Assembly (NCBI GenBank): GCA_029204225.1 | Contig: CM055114.1 | Coordinates: forward strand, 13,578,144 to 13,642,143 | Length of the DNA: 64,000 bases | Reading direction: 5' to 3' | Source of the DNA: Diphasiastrum complanatum | Taxonomy: Eukaryota > Streptophyta > Lycopodiopsida > Lycopodiales > Lycopodiaceae | Shown: positions 49,392 to 60,168 of the stretch, piece after piece | Layout: the number at the start of each line of letters is the position of its first letter | How positions within the stretch are numbered: the first letter of the stretch is position 1 | Program-made: the position numbers and the translations under genes | The notes under the pieces: generated by a model | Seen by the model: the letters and a program-made list of their open reading frames with translations, nothing else | What the model was told of the DNA's origin: nothing | The model's database searches: none

Positions 49392-49480
49392 ATACTCTGC
49401 GAGATTGTTGTTTTGTTATACTTGTAGAGTATCTCAATTCGCCTTATGGCCTTTACGCTTTTTACATGCATTCCTTTGTA

Positions 49481-49526
49481 CTCTGATGGGTTTTCCCATC
49501 TTTTATTAATAAAAACAGGAAGTTCT
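49481..49526 (+). promoter_or_regulatory. 3' terminal hairpin of the non-LTR family, copy 1
   Basis: GATGGG-TTTT-CCCATC (49485-49500) is followed by TTTTATTAATAAAAACAGG. The same hairpin and A/T tail end two other copies nearby (49594-49609 inverted, 50423-50438). The element's own RT may recognise this 3' structure. That is inferred from conservation. Confidence 0.6.
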
Positions 49527-49538
49527 CCCCCGGTAATA

Positions 49539-49565
49539 ACCTAAACATGACACATCAGCTTATAA
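49539..49565. repeat. Target-site duplication of the non-LTR element, right copy
   Basis: 27 bp identical to 45294-45320. Confidence 0.85.
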
Positions 49566-49567
49566 AA

Positions 49568-49620
49568 AAAACTTCCTGTTTTTGTCAATAAAAGATGGAG
49601 AAACCCATCGGAGGTAAATT
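49568..49620 (-). repeat. Antisense 3' tail of the same non-LTR family
   Basis: The reverse complement reads GATGGGTTTCTCCATCTTTT and continues TATTGACAAAAACAGGAAGT, matching the 3' end of the large element (49485-49526). Only about 50 bp is recognisable. It lies immediately beside the insertion site, so the element landed next to a tail of its own family in opposite orientation. Confidence 0.7.
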
Positions 49621-50149
49621 CTTGATCCAGTCTGTAGTGCATGTGGAGCTGTAAAATCAATCAATCAAAATCTCTCTCTCTCTTGCTGTTTTCATAGAAG
49701 AAAGCAATATTGTATGCATTCCACACAAAGAAAACAACGAGCTGGATAGGATCATCGTTGAAGTGATTTGACACTTTACCAAAGATAATAACATTCTCTG
49801 TCACAGAACAGAGAAGGTAGGTCTCCGTAATACCTTGCTCAAAAGCGTCACCCTCTTACCATATCCGATAAGTAACTACTGCAGAATCAATTCCAAGTTT
49901 GGATAAGATTTGATAGAGCAGGTGTGTAAAAGACTTTGGATGGAGTTTTGATTGGGTAGGTTGTTAGACTGCTGAGACGAAAACCCATGTCATCTGCAAT
50001 GTAGTTTCCATGGATCATTGATACCTTGAAAATGCAATGCAATGGCGCAGGAACTAAAATCAGATCAATTCACAACAGTAGTTGCTCGTTTCGAAGCTGA
50101 TTCCATTGAACATATACGGAAAAGCTCAACAGCTTGGTCTTTCATAAAT
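49621..50149. other. No assignable feature
   Basis: Includes an open frame from ATG 50042 that ends in AAGGTGAGT, a good 5' splice site. With no recognisable protein or partner exon it is not called a gene. Confidence 0.35.
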
Positions 50150-50462
50150 CAAGGTGAGTGTACTATCATTATTAGATTTAATCATGCGGCAACTTTCAAT
50201 TCTTCAACGAGCTCTAGTTGTAGGAGCGGCTAGTTCTCAAAGCTTCATGCACTACCTATTAGTGACACTATTATCGGTATTAGTGACACTATTATCGTTA
50301 CTGAATTACATTAGGTTTTAAGTAATTATTTTGGTGCCTTACATTCTACTCAGCATATTACATTAATGACCATTGCCGTTTGGTATTATCGTTCCATGTA
50401 CTACCATCGTGTGATGTACATTGATGGGTTCTCCCATCCTTCATCAATTAAAGTAGGAGGTA
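50150..50462 (+). pseudogene. 3' remnant of a second non-LTR copy
   Basis: 50185-50260 matches the last coding part of the large element (GCACTTTCAATTCTTC / CTAGTTGTAGGAGCGGCTAG against 49275-49335), in broken frames. It ends with the family hairpin GATGGGTTCTCCCATC (50423-50438) and an A/T tail. It is strongly 5'-truncated, as is usual for non-LTR elements. Confidence 0.6.
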
Positions 50463-51630
50463 CTACAACCAAGCTTGATGGTGATTATGTACTACATAAT
50501 GGTCATTAGGGCCTCCATTATCACATTGAAGTTTAGAACCTCGATATTATGTGGTTATGGCTTGGCCAATGGAACATTAATGCATGTGATTGCCTTTGGG
50601 AGGAATTTATGATTTTTTGTTTTTGTTGTCTATGTAAAAAGTGGAATTGAGATATTCATGCTAAAAAAAATTATTTTTCATTGGGAAATTTTTTCAATGT
50701 TATGGAAAATGTTGGTTTGGAGTCCAAAGGCTATTTAAATAAAATAATTTAGGCACCACAAAGGCCAAAAAGTCCTACCAATGGCAATGTAAAGGGGAAG
50801 ACCATGTCCTTTTTTTAGATGGAGCCTTGAGGGGGGCCTTCCGCTTTTGGAGGTGCCCGTTTTGAGATTCTCGAAGTCTCTACAAAATCTCAACACACCA
50901 ACCTTCTTTGACTAGAAGAGTGGATCTTTAACCATATCAACCTCACTTGCTATCAAACTTGGATTCATCACAGTCATTTTTGTGATTCATCACAATCATT
51001 TTTGGCCTTGACTGGAACCAATGACAACTAATTGGTCAAACAAAAGTCTATAAGAAAGTAGTGAAAAGATACTATTGGATCTCAACTCATTCAATTGTCT
51101 AGCATATATTCTTTTGTGATAGATATAAGAAACTTACATGTGGGTTGAAATCATCAATCACTTCCACCATTCAAGTAAGTAGTGTCATAGCATATTACAA
51201 CCCTGGAATAGAAAAACAAAATTAGCTTGTAAGATTTAGTAAATTGAAACAATGGACAAGAATCTCAATCTTCGTTTAGATACTGATAGATTAATATGTC
51301 AAAACACTTTCAACCTTTCTATTGATTTTCCTTTTTTCATAAGAATGGTTGGTGAATTTCCCACTAGGCATAGTTTCCTTGGTGAAATAATTCTAGAAAT
51401 CAACCACAAAATGTGTGAGGATTAGGTTGTTCAACTTAACTCACAAGATTTCAAACAACCTTAAATTTGAGATTAGCTCAAAATAATATATGGTAGCATG
51501 TGACAATTCTCTTTGCTTCCACTATAGTGAAGTGTTTCTTGCCATTATATCATGCTCTTCATAGAGGATTGATCCCTTGCTATGATTTGTACTTACTGAT
51601 GCACTAATCTTTTGCCTCTTTCTGTGCAAT
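50463..51630. other. Mostly featureless; repeat shared with 38 kb
   Basis: 50480-50830 resembles 37970-38720 (see there). A 24-bp direct repeat with ATTCATCACA and TCATTTTTG occurs at about 50965-51005. The remainder has no recognised signal. Confidence 0.4.
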
Positions 51631-51639
51631 CTTGAATTT

Positions 51640-51646
51640 GAGGAGG
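51640..51646 (+). other. Polypurine tract before LTR C3
   Basis: GAGGAGG directly before an LTR start. It indicates that LTR C3 is the 3' LTR of an otherwise unrecognised plus-strand copia element. Confidence 0.5.
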
Positions 51647-51823
51647 TGTTGGATGTCTATTCTCTCTCTCCCTAATCCTATAGCTAATCCATATCCTTTC
51701 ATTTGCTATATGTAAATATCTCTATTGTCGCACAATCTGTAGAAATACAAGAGTTATCGAATAGTATACAGAAATACACGAAAATCGCAAACAAGTGCCT
51801 GCTCAACAAAACCTACTCAAATC
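51647..51823 (+). repeat. Copia LTR, family C, copy C3, first part
   Basis: Starts TGTTGGAT. It aligns with the start of the minus LTR at 9373, including TATCCTTTCATTT / TATCCATTCATTT and ACACGAAAATCGC / ACACGGAAATCGC. It is interrupted at 51823 by Copia-3 and resumes at 55667. Confidence 0.65.
51819..51823. repeat. Copia-3 target-site duplication, left copy
   Basis: AAATC, identical to 55662-55666. Confidence 0.9.
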
Positions 51824-52491
51824 TGTTAGAATTAAGCAATTTTCACATGGTTTTTGATGTATTTTGACATCTATGTGGATCCACACGTGTGAGGACCTGT
51901 CCACACGTGTGAAATGACACTTGTAATATTCAGATCCATTTTGATTAGCTTTCATTTGAGTCTAATATGACATCTCCTAAATTATAGGAGTTAGGTCCTA
52001 GATTGTAGGAGTCTAGAAGGTCAACACAAACCACCAATGGATGATGTGGCAAACTTGATAGATCTTATCCAAAGTGGATATGGATGAGTACAATGAGTTG
52101 TCCCACACGTGTTGGATGCAGCTTAGAGAGAGATTATGGTGATTTGATACTTGATCCATGATGGATCCATTGTTGAGCTAATGATTGGAAATCTTGGTTT
52201 TGTGAAGCAATCTTTGTGTTTTGACTCTCTTAAGCACTTTCTTTGTGGATGAATACTTGGTAAATGATAAGTAAACTATTTCTCTATTGTCAGGCCGTAC
52301 AGTAGCTGTACTTCACACGTGTGAAGCCGTGGATCATCATTTTTTATTGTTCTTGCTTGGAATCACAAAGATTGTCAAGTAGAAGCTAGATTTGGAAGCT
52401 AGTCTTGATATAGATCAAGATCCCAAGCTAGCAATCACTCTTTGTGATCATTTGTAGATCAAATTCAGTCCTTAAACTCTGAAATTTGACA
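51824..52491 (+). repeat. Copia-3 5' LTR
   Basis: 668 bp, TGTTAGAATT to TTTGACA. It contains paired CCACACGTGTGAGG-type palindromic motifs (around 51891 and 51911) and another CACACGTGTGA near 52315. Confidence 0.9.
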
Positions 52492-52504
52492 TGGTATCAG
52501 AGCC
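52492..52504 (+). other. Primer-binding site of Copia-3
   Basis: TGGTATCAGAGCC, the standard initiator methionine tRNA site, directly after the LTR. Confidence 0.95.
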
Positions 52505-53114
52505 AAGTCAAAGAGCTTAGTTGATGATCCAAAAATCTTCATTTTGGTGAAAGCATTGGTGCTAGATTCACTTTGAAGGAGGGCGACCTTTTCTAATAGT
52601 TTACTTGTGATGTTGAGGTTCATATTAGTGTGTAAAGTTCAGATGTACTTCTCACACATGTGAGAGGCTGCTGGAGTTGTACTTTTACCAAAACTTTGTG
52701 TTTTTTCAATATTTGAGCTTCAAACAAGTTGTGTAGACTGACACTAGTGATGTGCTTATGAAAAACCATTGTTTCCATTTTAGATCTGATGAGTAAATGG
52801 TGTTAGAATCTTATTAAACCTACAAATCCTTGAGAGAGAGTTTGAGGCTTATGTTTTTTAGTTCAAAAGTGAAACTAAAACCAATTCTAAACACCATAGG
52901 AAGGCATTGGCACTTCCAAAAATCAAATCCAAGGTTCTAAGTGAATAGATTGTGTAGAACACACTTTCCCAAATCTTTTTGAGTTCAAGATCATTATAGA
53001 TCTTGCTTCTTGAGTCTTGTGAGATTCAAGAGAGTAGCATTGTAGCTAAATTCTGAGAAAGAGTGAAGGGAGAGCCTTTGAATAAAACATTTGTTGTACT
53101 TGTTACTAGATAGA
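52505..53114 (+). other. Copia-3 leader
   Basis: About 600 bp between primer site and gag start without coding features. Confidence 0.6.
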
Positions 53115-55002
53115 ATGGGTTCAATTGGAGCCTATCTTCTTGAGGCTAGCGAAAGGCTAAATTCTAATAATTATTCAACTTGGAAAGTAAGAATGGAGTC
53201 TCTACTTGTGCTCCAAGATATGTACGATCTTGTCATAGGAGAGGAAGAAGAACCTCAAGGAGGCCAAGATCTAGTGAGGTACAAAAGGAGAGCTAGACTA
53301 GCATTACATTGCCTAAAAATGAATGTTAGTAATGAACTTCTAAAGGAAGTGGCAGCTTGTACCTCGGCCAAGGAGGCATGGGACTACCTTAAAGGGATTT
53401 ATGAATCCAAAAATACCTCTAGAGTGCTTATGATTAGAAACAAAGTTCTTCAAAGCATTAGAGGGAGTGATGAGAGTGCTCAAGAGTATGTCTTGAGAAT
53501 CAAATCTCTCAACAAAGAACTTTCCATCATTAGTGAGGGTATTCATGATGATGAACTTGTTCAAATCATTTTGAATGGTCTTGGAGATGAGTTCTCCAAT
53601 CTTGTACAAAGCTTTGCTATTCAAGATGCACTACCTTCCATTGACAAGCTCCATAGTGTGCTTGTGGCCGAGGAGAGTAAGATCCTTCATGTCAGGCAAA
53701 GGATTGGATCCTTGAAGTTGCATGATGGTGATGAGAAGGTCAACTTCTCAAGCAAGGGAAAGGCAAAGTCAAAGAAGAAGATCCAACACAAGGAGACCAA
53801 GAATGATGATCAACCATCAAGCTCCAAAGGTGAAAAGAAGAACAAAGCCAAACTAAAGTGCTTCTTTTGTGGAAAGAAGGGGCACATAGCATCCGAGCGT
53901 TTCAAGAAGAAGAATGCACAAGGAGAGAGCAAACAAGGCAACCTCACTCTTGAGGAAGATGAGGATGAAGTGGATTCATCCTTGATGGCTTCTACATCAA
54001 CATCGAAGAGCTACTCCAATGACACATGGTGGATTGATAGTGGGGCTAGTTCCCAGATGACATTCCAAAAGGATTTTTTCTCAACTCTTGTACCTTTTGT
54101 AGGCTGTAAAATGTCTATTCTAACAGCAAGTGATCAATAATGTAGAATATATGGAGTGGAAACTATTCCCTTAAGTCTTGGATCCTCTAAAAGAGTAGAT
54201 CTTGATAATGTACTCTATGTTCCTACACTCACTAAGAATTTGTTAAGTGTAGGATAATTGATGGATGATGGCTTAGATGTCCATTTTAAGCAAGGTGTTT
54301 GCTCCATAATGATGAATAATACTTGCATTGTAAAGGGATTCAAGCAAGGAAGGCTTTTTAAGCTTGATGCTAATGTTTTTCTTGGAAGTGTGAACACGGT
54401 GAAGGAGGAGCTCAATCATGTGGAGCTTTGGCATAAGAGGTTGGGCCACCCCAACTTCAAATCTATGGAGATGCTATGCACCAAGGATCTTGCTCTCGGC
54501 CTTCCAAAGACACTCTCAAAGTGTGGAAAAAGTTGTGAAGCTTGTAGCCTACAAGCTACCTTTTGCTAACTCTTCCACTAGATCTTCTAAGTCATCAGAT
54601 CTCATTCGTAGTGATGTGCACTCTTTTTCTCAAGAATCTAATGGAGGTGCATTAATGTATGTATCTTTTATTGATGAGGAGATCCTATGGTTGAAGAGGC
54701 TTTTGGTGGAATTGCATGTCATGGAGGCCGAGGAGCAACCAACAATATTTTGTGACAACCAATCAAGCCAAGCATTAGCAACCAATCCCACATTCCATGC
54801 AAGGAGAAAGCACATAGAGATTGCTCACCATTTTGTGAGGGAAAAGGTTCAAGCAAAGGAGATCAAGCTACATCATGTGTCTTCTTCAGATTGCCTTGCT
54901 GATCTACTCACTAAAGCCTTGCCAAAGGCTCCATTTATCAAGTTAAGATCAGCCTTAGGAGTTGTAGATAGATGTACTATAGTTGTATCATGTAAAAATT
55001 GA
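53115..55002 (+). pseudogene. Copia-3 gag, protease and fused integrase/RNase H remnant
   Basis: ATG at 53115. Capsid-type gag (about residues 10-210, YSTWKVRMESLL, then LNGLGDEF), a basic linker and a zinc knuckle CX2CX4HX4 with the last Cys changed to Arg (CFFCGKKGHIASER). Protease WWIDSGASSQMT is intact. In-frame stops at 54138-54140 and 54255-54257 precede GAG-pre-integrase (LWHKRLGHPN). After a frameshift near 54560 the integrase start (SDVHSF, YVSFID) is fused at about 54677 directly to the copia RNase H end (EILWLKRLL, CDNQSSQALATNPTFH, HHVSSSDCLADLLTKALP), which stops at 55000-55002. Integrase core, RT and most of RNase H are deleted, about 2.5 kb compared with a usual copia pol. Confidence 0.9.
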
Positions 55003-55006
55003 GGAG
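54996..55006 (+). other. Polypurine tract of Copia-3
   Basis: AAATTGAGGAG directly before the 3' LTR. It overlaps the pol stop codon. Confidence 0.7.
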
Positions 55007-55661
55007 TGTTAGAATTAAGCAATTTTCACATGGTTTTGACATCTATGTGGATCCACACGTGTAAGGACCTGTCCACACGTGTGAAATGACACTTGTAATA
55101 TTCAGATCCATTTTGATTAGCTTTCATTTGAGTCTAATATGACATCTCCTAAATATAGGAGTTAGGTCCTAGATTGTAGGAATCTAGAAGGTCAACACAA
55201 ACCACCAATGGATGATGTGGCAAACTTGATAGATCTTATCCAAAGTGAATATGGATGAGTACAATGAGCTGTCCCACACGTGCTGGATGCAGCTTAGAGA
55301 GAGATTATGGTGATTTGGTACTTGATCCATGATGGATCCATTATTGAGCTAATGATGAGAAATCTTGGTTTGTGAAGAAATCTTTGTATTTTGACTCTCT
55401 TAAGCACTTTCTTTGTGGATGAATGCTTAGTAAATGATAAGTAAACTATTTCTCTGTTATAAGGCCGAACAGTAGCTATACTTCACACGTGTGAAGCCGC
55501 AGATCATCATTTTTTATTGTTCTTGCTTGGAATCACAAAGATTGTCAAGTAGAAGCTAGATTTGGAAGCTAGTCTTGATATAGATCAAGATCCCAAGCTA
55601 GCAATCACTCTTTGTGATCATTTGTAGATCAAATTCAGTCCTTAAACTCTGAAATTTGACA
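55007..55661 (+). repeat. Copia-3 3' LTR
   Basis: 655 bp, same termini as the 5' LTR. The first 55 bases lack a 13-bp block present in the 5' copy. Confidence 0.9.
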
Positions 55662-55666
55662 AAATC
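55662..55666. repeat. Copia-3 target-site duplication, right copy
   Basis: AAATC, identical to 51819-51823. Confidence 0.9.
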
Positions 55667-55978
55667 AACAATTGTCGAATCATCCTTCAAACCTATTGTC
55701 GAAGCTATTATCGAGTCAACTATCAACTATCGATTCAACTATCTGCTTTCATGACCTTGTAATTTTCGCAAAATCTCTAACAAAATTAGATTCTCCAGAG
55801 CAACAACTAATAACAAAATGTAGTGCCTTGAGTCTATCTTGTAAGTGTATCAGTTTAGCAGTCTTTTGATTGTATAGCCACCATGTATAAATAATCGATA
55901 ACACATCAATTACAAGATGATGAGTTAATCCATCAATCAAGAATCAATGAATCTATTCATAAAACAGAGCATAATACT

Positions 55979-56068
<90 letters not shown>

Positions 56069-56290
56069 ACTTCCAGAGTATTGTATCAAAGAGATTACGC
56101 ATTTGACTGCATTCAGAGTATTGTCATATCGAATCGTTTGCAATATTTTTTGTTTTCGTTTGAGTCAATTTCACAAATGTTTAATCCATAGATTGAATTG
56201 TTCGCTCCTCCTTGATTTTGACCGTATATCTTTGCCAATATGAATTTGGGAGGATTCATCATTAAAGGTTACTGTAAACATTGTGGCTCC
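55667..56290 (+). repeat. Copia LTR, family C, copy C3, second part
   Basis: Continuation of the LTR interrupted at 51823. It has short CGA-rich repeats (TTGTCGAA, ATCGAGTCAACTATC) like those near 7440, a TATA-like TGTATAAATAATC (about 55882), and a CT microsatellite. The 3' end is uncertain. Confidence 0.5.
55981..56067 (+). repeat. (CT)n microsatellite
   Basis: Pure CT run of about 87 bases inside LTR C3, downstream of its TATA-like motif. Confidence 0.95.
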
Positions 56291-56309
56291 ACCATTGCTC
56301 CTTGTTGTT

Positions 56310-57080
56310 GAGGGTATTTCTTGTAAATAACTAAAATTAGCCAGAAATAGAAAATATGTTGTGAGAGCCTGTTGGAATCAAGCATCACTCACCAGAATTC
56401 GAATATCTAGATTCGAGTCATCTAAACATGAATCGTTTGAGTTCCTCTCAATTCTTGAGCACTAGTACATTATGTAAATATACACACACACACTCTCTCT
56501 ACGACAACTTTGCAGTCTTATTTTTGGTCTGCACACATACTGAGGATGAGAACTAAAATTTGCCCATGCTTTTTTTTTAGCTTCCTCAATATATTTCCAA
56601 GTCGTTTGTTCCCTATGAGAGTTTACCTTGAAAGGAAAAATTATTTCTGTGAGGCTTTAAGTGATTCTTTTCATAAATAGAACTCACACACCTATCTGAA
56701 TTCAACCAAAATTTTCTAGTTTGCACTTGCCTTCTATTCTCTCCAACAATGTGTTTACTCTCGATCACATCACATCATGTCGTCATGTTGGCAGCCGAAA
56801 ATCATTATGAATTGACCTAAGTTATGCAGGTTCACCACTGAAATTCACTTAGTCACCATCCCAGAGTTAGTGGCAAAGATCGAGTCCACTCGGGATTTTT
56901 TGGCCAAATTAAACATACACCTTCCTGCATGTACTAGGCAGCAATAGGAATGCGTCGTGTGAGCAGCCTAATCCACATTTCAACCTGAACAGGAGTTTTT
57001 TGGAATTCCATCCGGCACGAACGAAGATATCATTTCGTTGGACATTTCAGTCATCCAAACACTTGGATTTCCGAATGAAG
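56310..57080 (+). repeat. Possible diverged D/E-type LTR start
   Basis: TGTTGTTGAGGGTATTTC near 56310 and the following TTGTAAATAACTAAAATT resemble the start of the D and E LTRs (61210). I could not find an end or a primer site. The rest shows no clear feature. Confidence 0.3.
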
Positions 57081-58700
57081 GCAAAACCATCCATGGAAGC
57101 AGCACGTCCTACGACCACAACTACTTGAAGCCCTTCTTTTGAGGATGATGGTACGACATCAATTTTCACAAATGATGGCTATGCTATCCACCGTATCAAG
57201 GACAATGAGCTACGAGAAGCGGCGGAGTTAGTGCATATGCTCATCAAAGTCCAAAACCCAGAATGGACAAAATCCCCGCAAGCGATCTATTCACGATGGG
57301 TCAACAAGATATTCAACACTACAACTGGACCGATAAGCTAACCAAGAAGCTCCACACAGCTTTGAAGACAAAGAAAGCAATTACAAAGTGGGGCACATCT
57401 TGGCAATGGTCCTCGCCCCCCACCAGCTGGGGGCCCAATTTGAAGATCGAATCCGTGACATCCATGCCAAATATATTGATGTGCCGCACCAAGCCACCCA
57501 ACGTGCACAAACCTTCAAGCATTTATTGTATGGAGAATTACTACAAGACTCATGCACCGTAGAGAATTAAGCAAAGCAGCCAAGAATCAAGAAGCTGACA
57601 TAGCAGGCAAAGCGGATCCACAACAAACAAATGCGCAAGAAGCAAAGGCTAAGGATTTAGGAGGCAATGGCTTTGGGAGAGATGACTCGGGCAGTACTCC
57701 ACTCAACTAGCGACAATTCTCACCAGTATGGCCTCTTTAGCAACAATAATCACAACGGCAGGCCCAACCATACAACAACAGATTCCAACAATAAGCTTTG
57801 CAGATCAGACAGCCTCACACGATGTCACTAAGGTAACAACCACTGCGGTGCTAACATCCATTTCACCATCCATCACCACTACTACTATCGTCCCTCTAAT
57901 CACCATTCCTGTTAATCTGCCATCCCCTACCCCCAAATCACCACCCCTCATCATCACTACTAACCCCTCCTCTGCATTTAATTTTAATTTTGATTATGAT
58001 TTCTTTTGTGACTCAGCTCCTGCAAACTATTGTTACCACCATTTCTTCCAAACCTTCTATCGCCACTCAACCCCCACCAGCTATACCTATCCAAGATCAA
58101 CCCAGCTCTTCACAACTCCCTCCACAACACGAACCCTATATTCCTCCATTCCCTGACATTTCTTTCAACTAGCCAGATCTTCACAACTACCCAGATCTAT
58201 CTCAACTACCTAGATCTATCTCAACTCCTTCCTTATTTGGGTCCTTGGGAGCAGCTGCCCCACTTCAATGCAAAAGACAATGTGGGAAAATAACAATGAA
58301 TGCATATTTATTTGCCCATGCTATTTCAGACTATTAGTCATTTTGGGACACTACCATCCAGGAAAACCTCATTGACAAAGCAGTTACAAGAGGCGACCGA
58401 AGCAGCCAAGCACGCCAACGAACAAGTAGCACATGCACATCAGGACGAAGAACTCACCTTCGACCAAATGGATCAAATGCACGTGGTCATAGACGAGCTT
58501 CAAGCATAGATAAACCAGAAGGACATACAGTTGAGCTTGCTCCAGCAACGTTATAAGTGACGAAAGTACATGGGCCTTCAGCAAGAGAGTCTTCGTGATA
58601 TGATTTATGAGCTAACCACTTTTTTGGCATCATTCCAAGGTGGCAGACCCTCCCCGCCTCCTATAAATACTTGGGGTTTTCCCTTGAAGAAGAGAGAGAT
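57081..58700 (+). pseudogene. Degenerate retroelement ORF: unknown head, Thr/Pro-rich middle, coiled coil
   Basis: Plus-strand frames switch several times. 57260-57570 encodes a segment with AHLGNG/GHILAMVLAPHQLGAQFEDRIRD-type alternatives, 57728-58170 a Ser/Thr/Pro-rich stretch, and 58380-58610 an acidic helical stretch (ATEAAKHANEQVAHAHQDEE) that looks like a coiled coil. The order resembles the G1 extra 3' ORF (15769-17640). I do not recognise a family. Stops and frame changes show decay. Confidence 0.4.
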
Positions 58701-59030
58701 AAATGAATAGAGATTTATTTATTCTATATTTTGGGATTCAATTCTAAGGATTCATTTTATAAATTGAGTTTCATGAGTATTGATTGTTATGAGAAAATTA
58801 TTGGTGAGATTTCAAGCTTTTGGATGCTTAATTTTGTATGGTTGTGATTCTCTCATCATGTATGTAGTGAGAGATTGGATCATAGGTGGAGAACTTCCTG
58901 TGACAAAGTATTTGTAGTTTCATATCATTCTATCAACACATTCTTGAGAGGGTTAAGAGTTATTTGATCAATTAAAAAGTTATCTTTTTGAGAGATTATG
59001 TGAGGAAGCACTCGCCTCGTCTCCCGCGTC
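58640..59030 (+). repeat. LTR-like AT-rich stretch with TATA box
   Basis: CCTCCTATAAATACTTGGGG (about 58655-58675) is a good TATA context, followed by AGAGAGAGATAAATGAATAG. Position between two similar coding relics suggests an LTR, but no second copy is in the window. Confidence 0.3.
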
Positions 59031-60168
59031 TCGACATCATACTCAGCCACCACCGTCAATTGTGCCCATACCCCATGCTGTAACTCGCTCTGCACTACTC
59101 GTTCCCCCAGCCACTACAACCACCCTCAACTCTGATTCCTCACATGGGCCATCTGTGACAATTGGATATACCATTCTCGGATCACAGTTACCCAAGCCAT
59201 CTCACCCCACAATCTACCGCTATGTCACTGAATACACAACGGTTTATAAATATGTTCGATGATTTTGACCCGTTACAGGCAGATGAACAATTTGTGATGC
59301 CTTTGAGTCCAGGACCCTTTGAACCAAAATTTTTCAGAATGGGATTTGATCAATTCCATGAAACTTTTGATTCAGCACCACAATTTCAGTCAGGCCAACA
59401 AGCAGATCAGGCACCCGAAACCATCAGAGACGCTTCTTCAGTTGTATCTCCGAAGCAGTTCGATGCCCAACTACCAGATGAGTTTTAAGAAGAAGATATC
59501 TTTGAAGAGGAAGATGAACAAGCAAAAATTCAAGGCCAATCACGACAATCCATGGGATCTAGACCTCCTGATGCTGCCACGTTTGACAATCTTGGATTTT
59601 AGTGCCGCCCTTGGAATTCTTTCACACTTTAGACGAATGATCCAGACTATGCTTAATTAGAAGATGACAATGGAAAACACTCTCATCAGCCAGAAACTCA
59701 TCCAGTTAAATAGAGAGTTGAAGATCACAAAACAACATGAAGACAAATTGGAAGGAGGGCTGAAAAGGCACAACAACATGCAGATGCCTTTTATCAACTC
59801 TCTAGAATGTGCTAACAGCTGCACAAGATCAGGTTGACAAAGCCGTTTAGGATGCCAAATAGCAAGTTCTATCATTGCAAGGGCAATTGAAATGGCCAAC
59901 CTTGATAAAGAAATGATTGTAGGAGAATCAGATGTCACAACCACGGAGCACGACAATTATCTTTACACGGAAGCTCCAGATCGTCCTGTTCCTAAAGAGA
60001 AAATCAGTTATATGTTTAAAAAGATTGAGACATATCATCATGCATTGTCTGAATTCCAAGACAGATTCGATCGATTCAAGGGCAAGACATCAGTTGAGTT
60101 GGCAATGACAAAGTTTGTCATAAGAGAATATGAAAAAGTCACCGCTCAGGTATTGCAAACAAGCCCCC
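59031..60168 (+). pseudogene. Second degenerate retroelement ORF
   Basis: 59031-59250 is Pro/Ser/Thr-rich. 59250-59490 is acidic and Phe-rich (FDDFDPLQADEQF). The frames to 60168 are charged and helical (EYEKVTAQVL). Many stops. It has a composition like the D gag tail (3450-3729) and the 57-58 kb relic. Domain identity is unknown. It is cut at about 60169 by the minus-strand copia fragment. Confidence 0.35.

Larger units (their letters stand above)
45321..49538 (+). mobile_element. Non-LTR retrotransposon with restriction-like endonuclease
   Basis: 4,218 bp bounded by the 27-bp duplication. No LTRs. The order is a 5' region (45321-46226), an ORF with Ser/Pro-rich N-terminus and zinc finger, RT, a Cys/His knuckle, a PD-(D/E)XK-like domain and a short 3' tail with a hairpin. 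No apurinic-type endonuclease is seen. The domain order is that of R2/CRE/NeSL-type elements, whereas the well-known land-plant LINEs (L1, RTE) use an apurinic endonuclease. Frameshifts, a stop and a replaced segment within RT show that this copy is dead. Confidence 0.8.
51824..55661 (+). mobile_element. Copia-3, complete but internally deleted copia element
   Basis: 3,838 bp: two LTRs (51824-52491 and 55007-55661), primer site, gag-protease, a fused pol remnant and a polypurine tract, flanked by AAATC. Both LTRs start TGTTAGAATT and end TTTGACA and are highly similar. The left LTR has an extra short block near its start. Most of integrase and all of RT are missing, so it could move only with proteins supplied by another element. 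It is inserted in a family C LTR. Confidence 0.9.

Noticed and set aside
50042-50151. Possible single exon ending in a good 5' splice site
   Set aside because: No partner exon, no family resemblance; a GTGAGT by chance is common.
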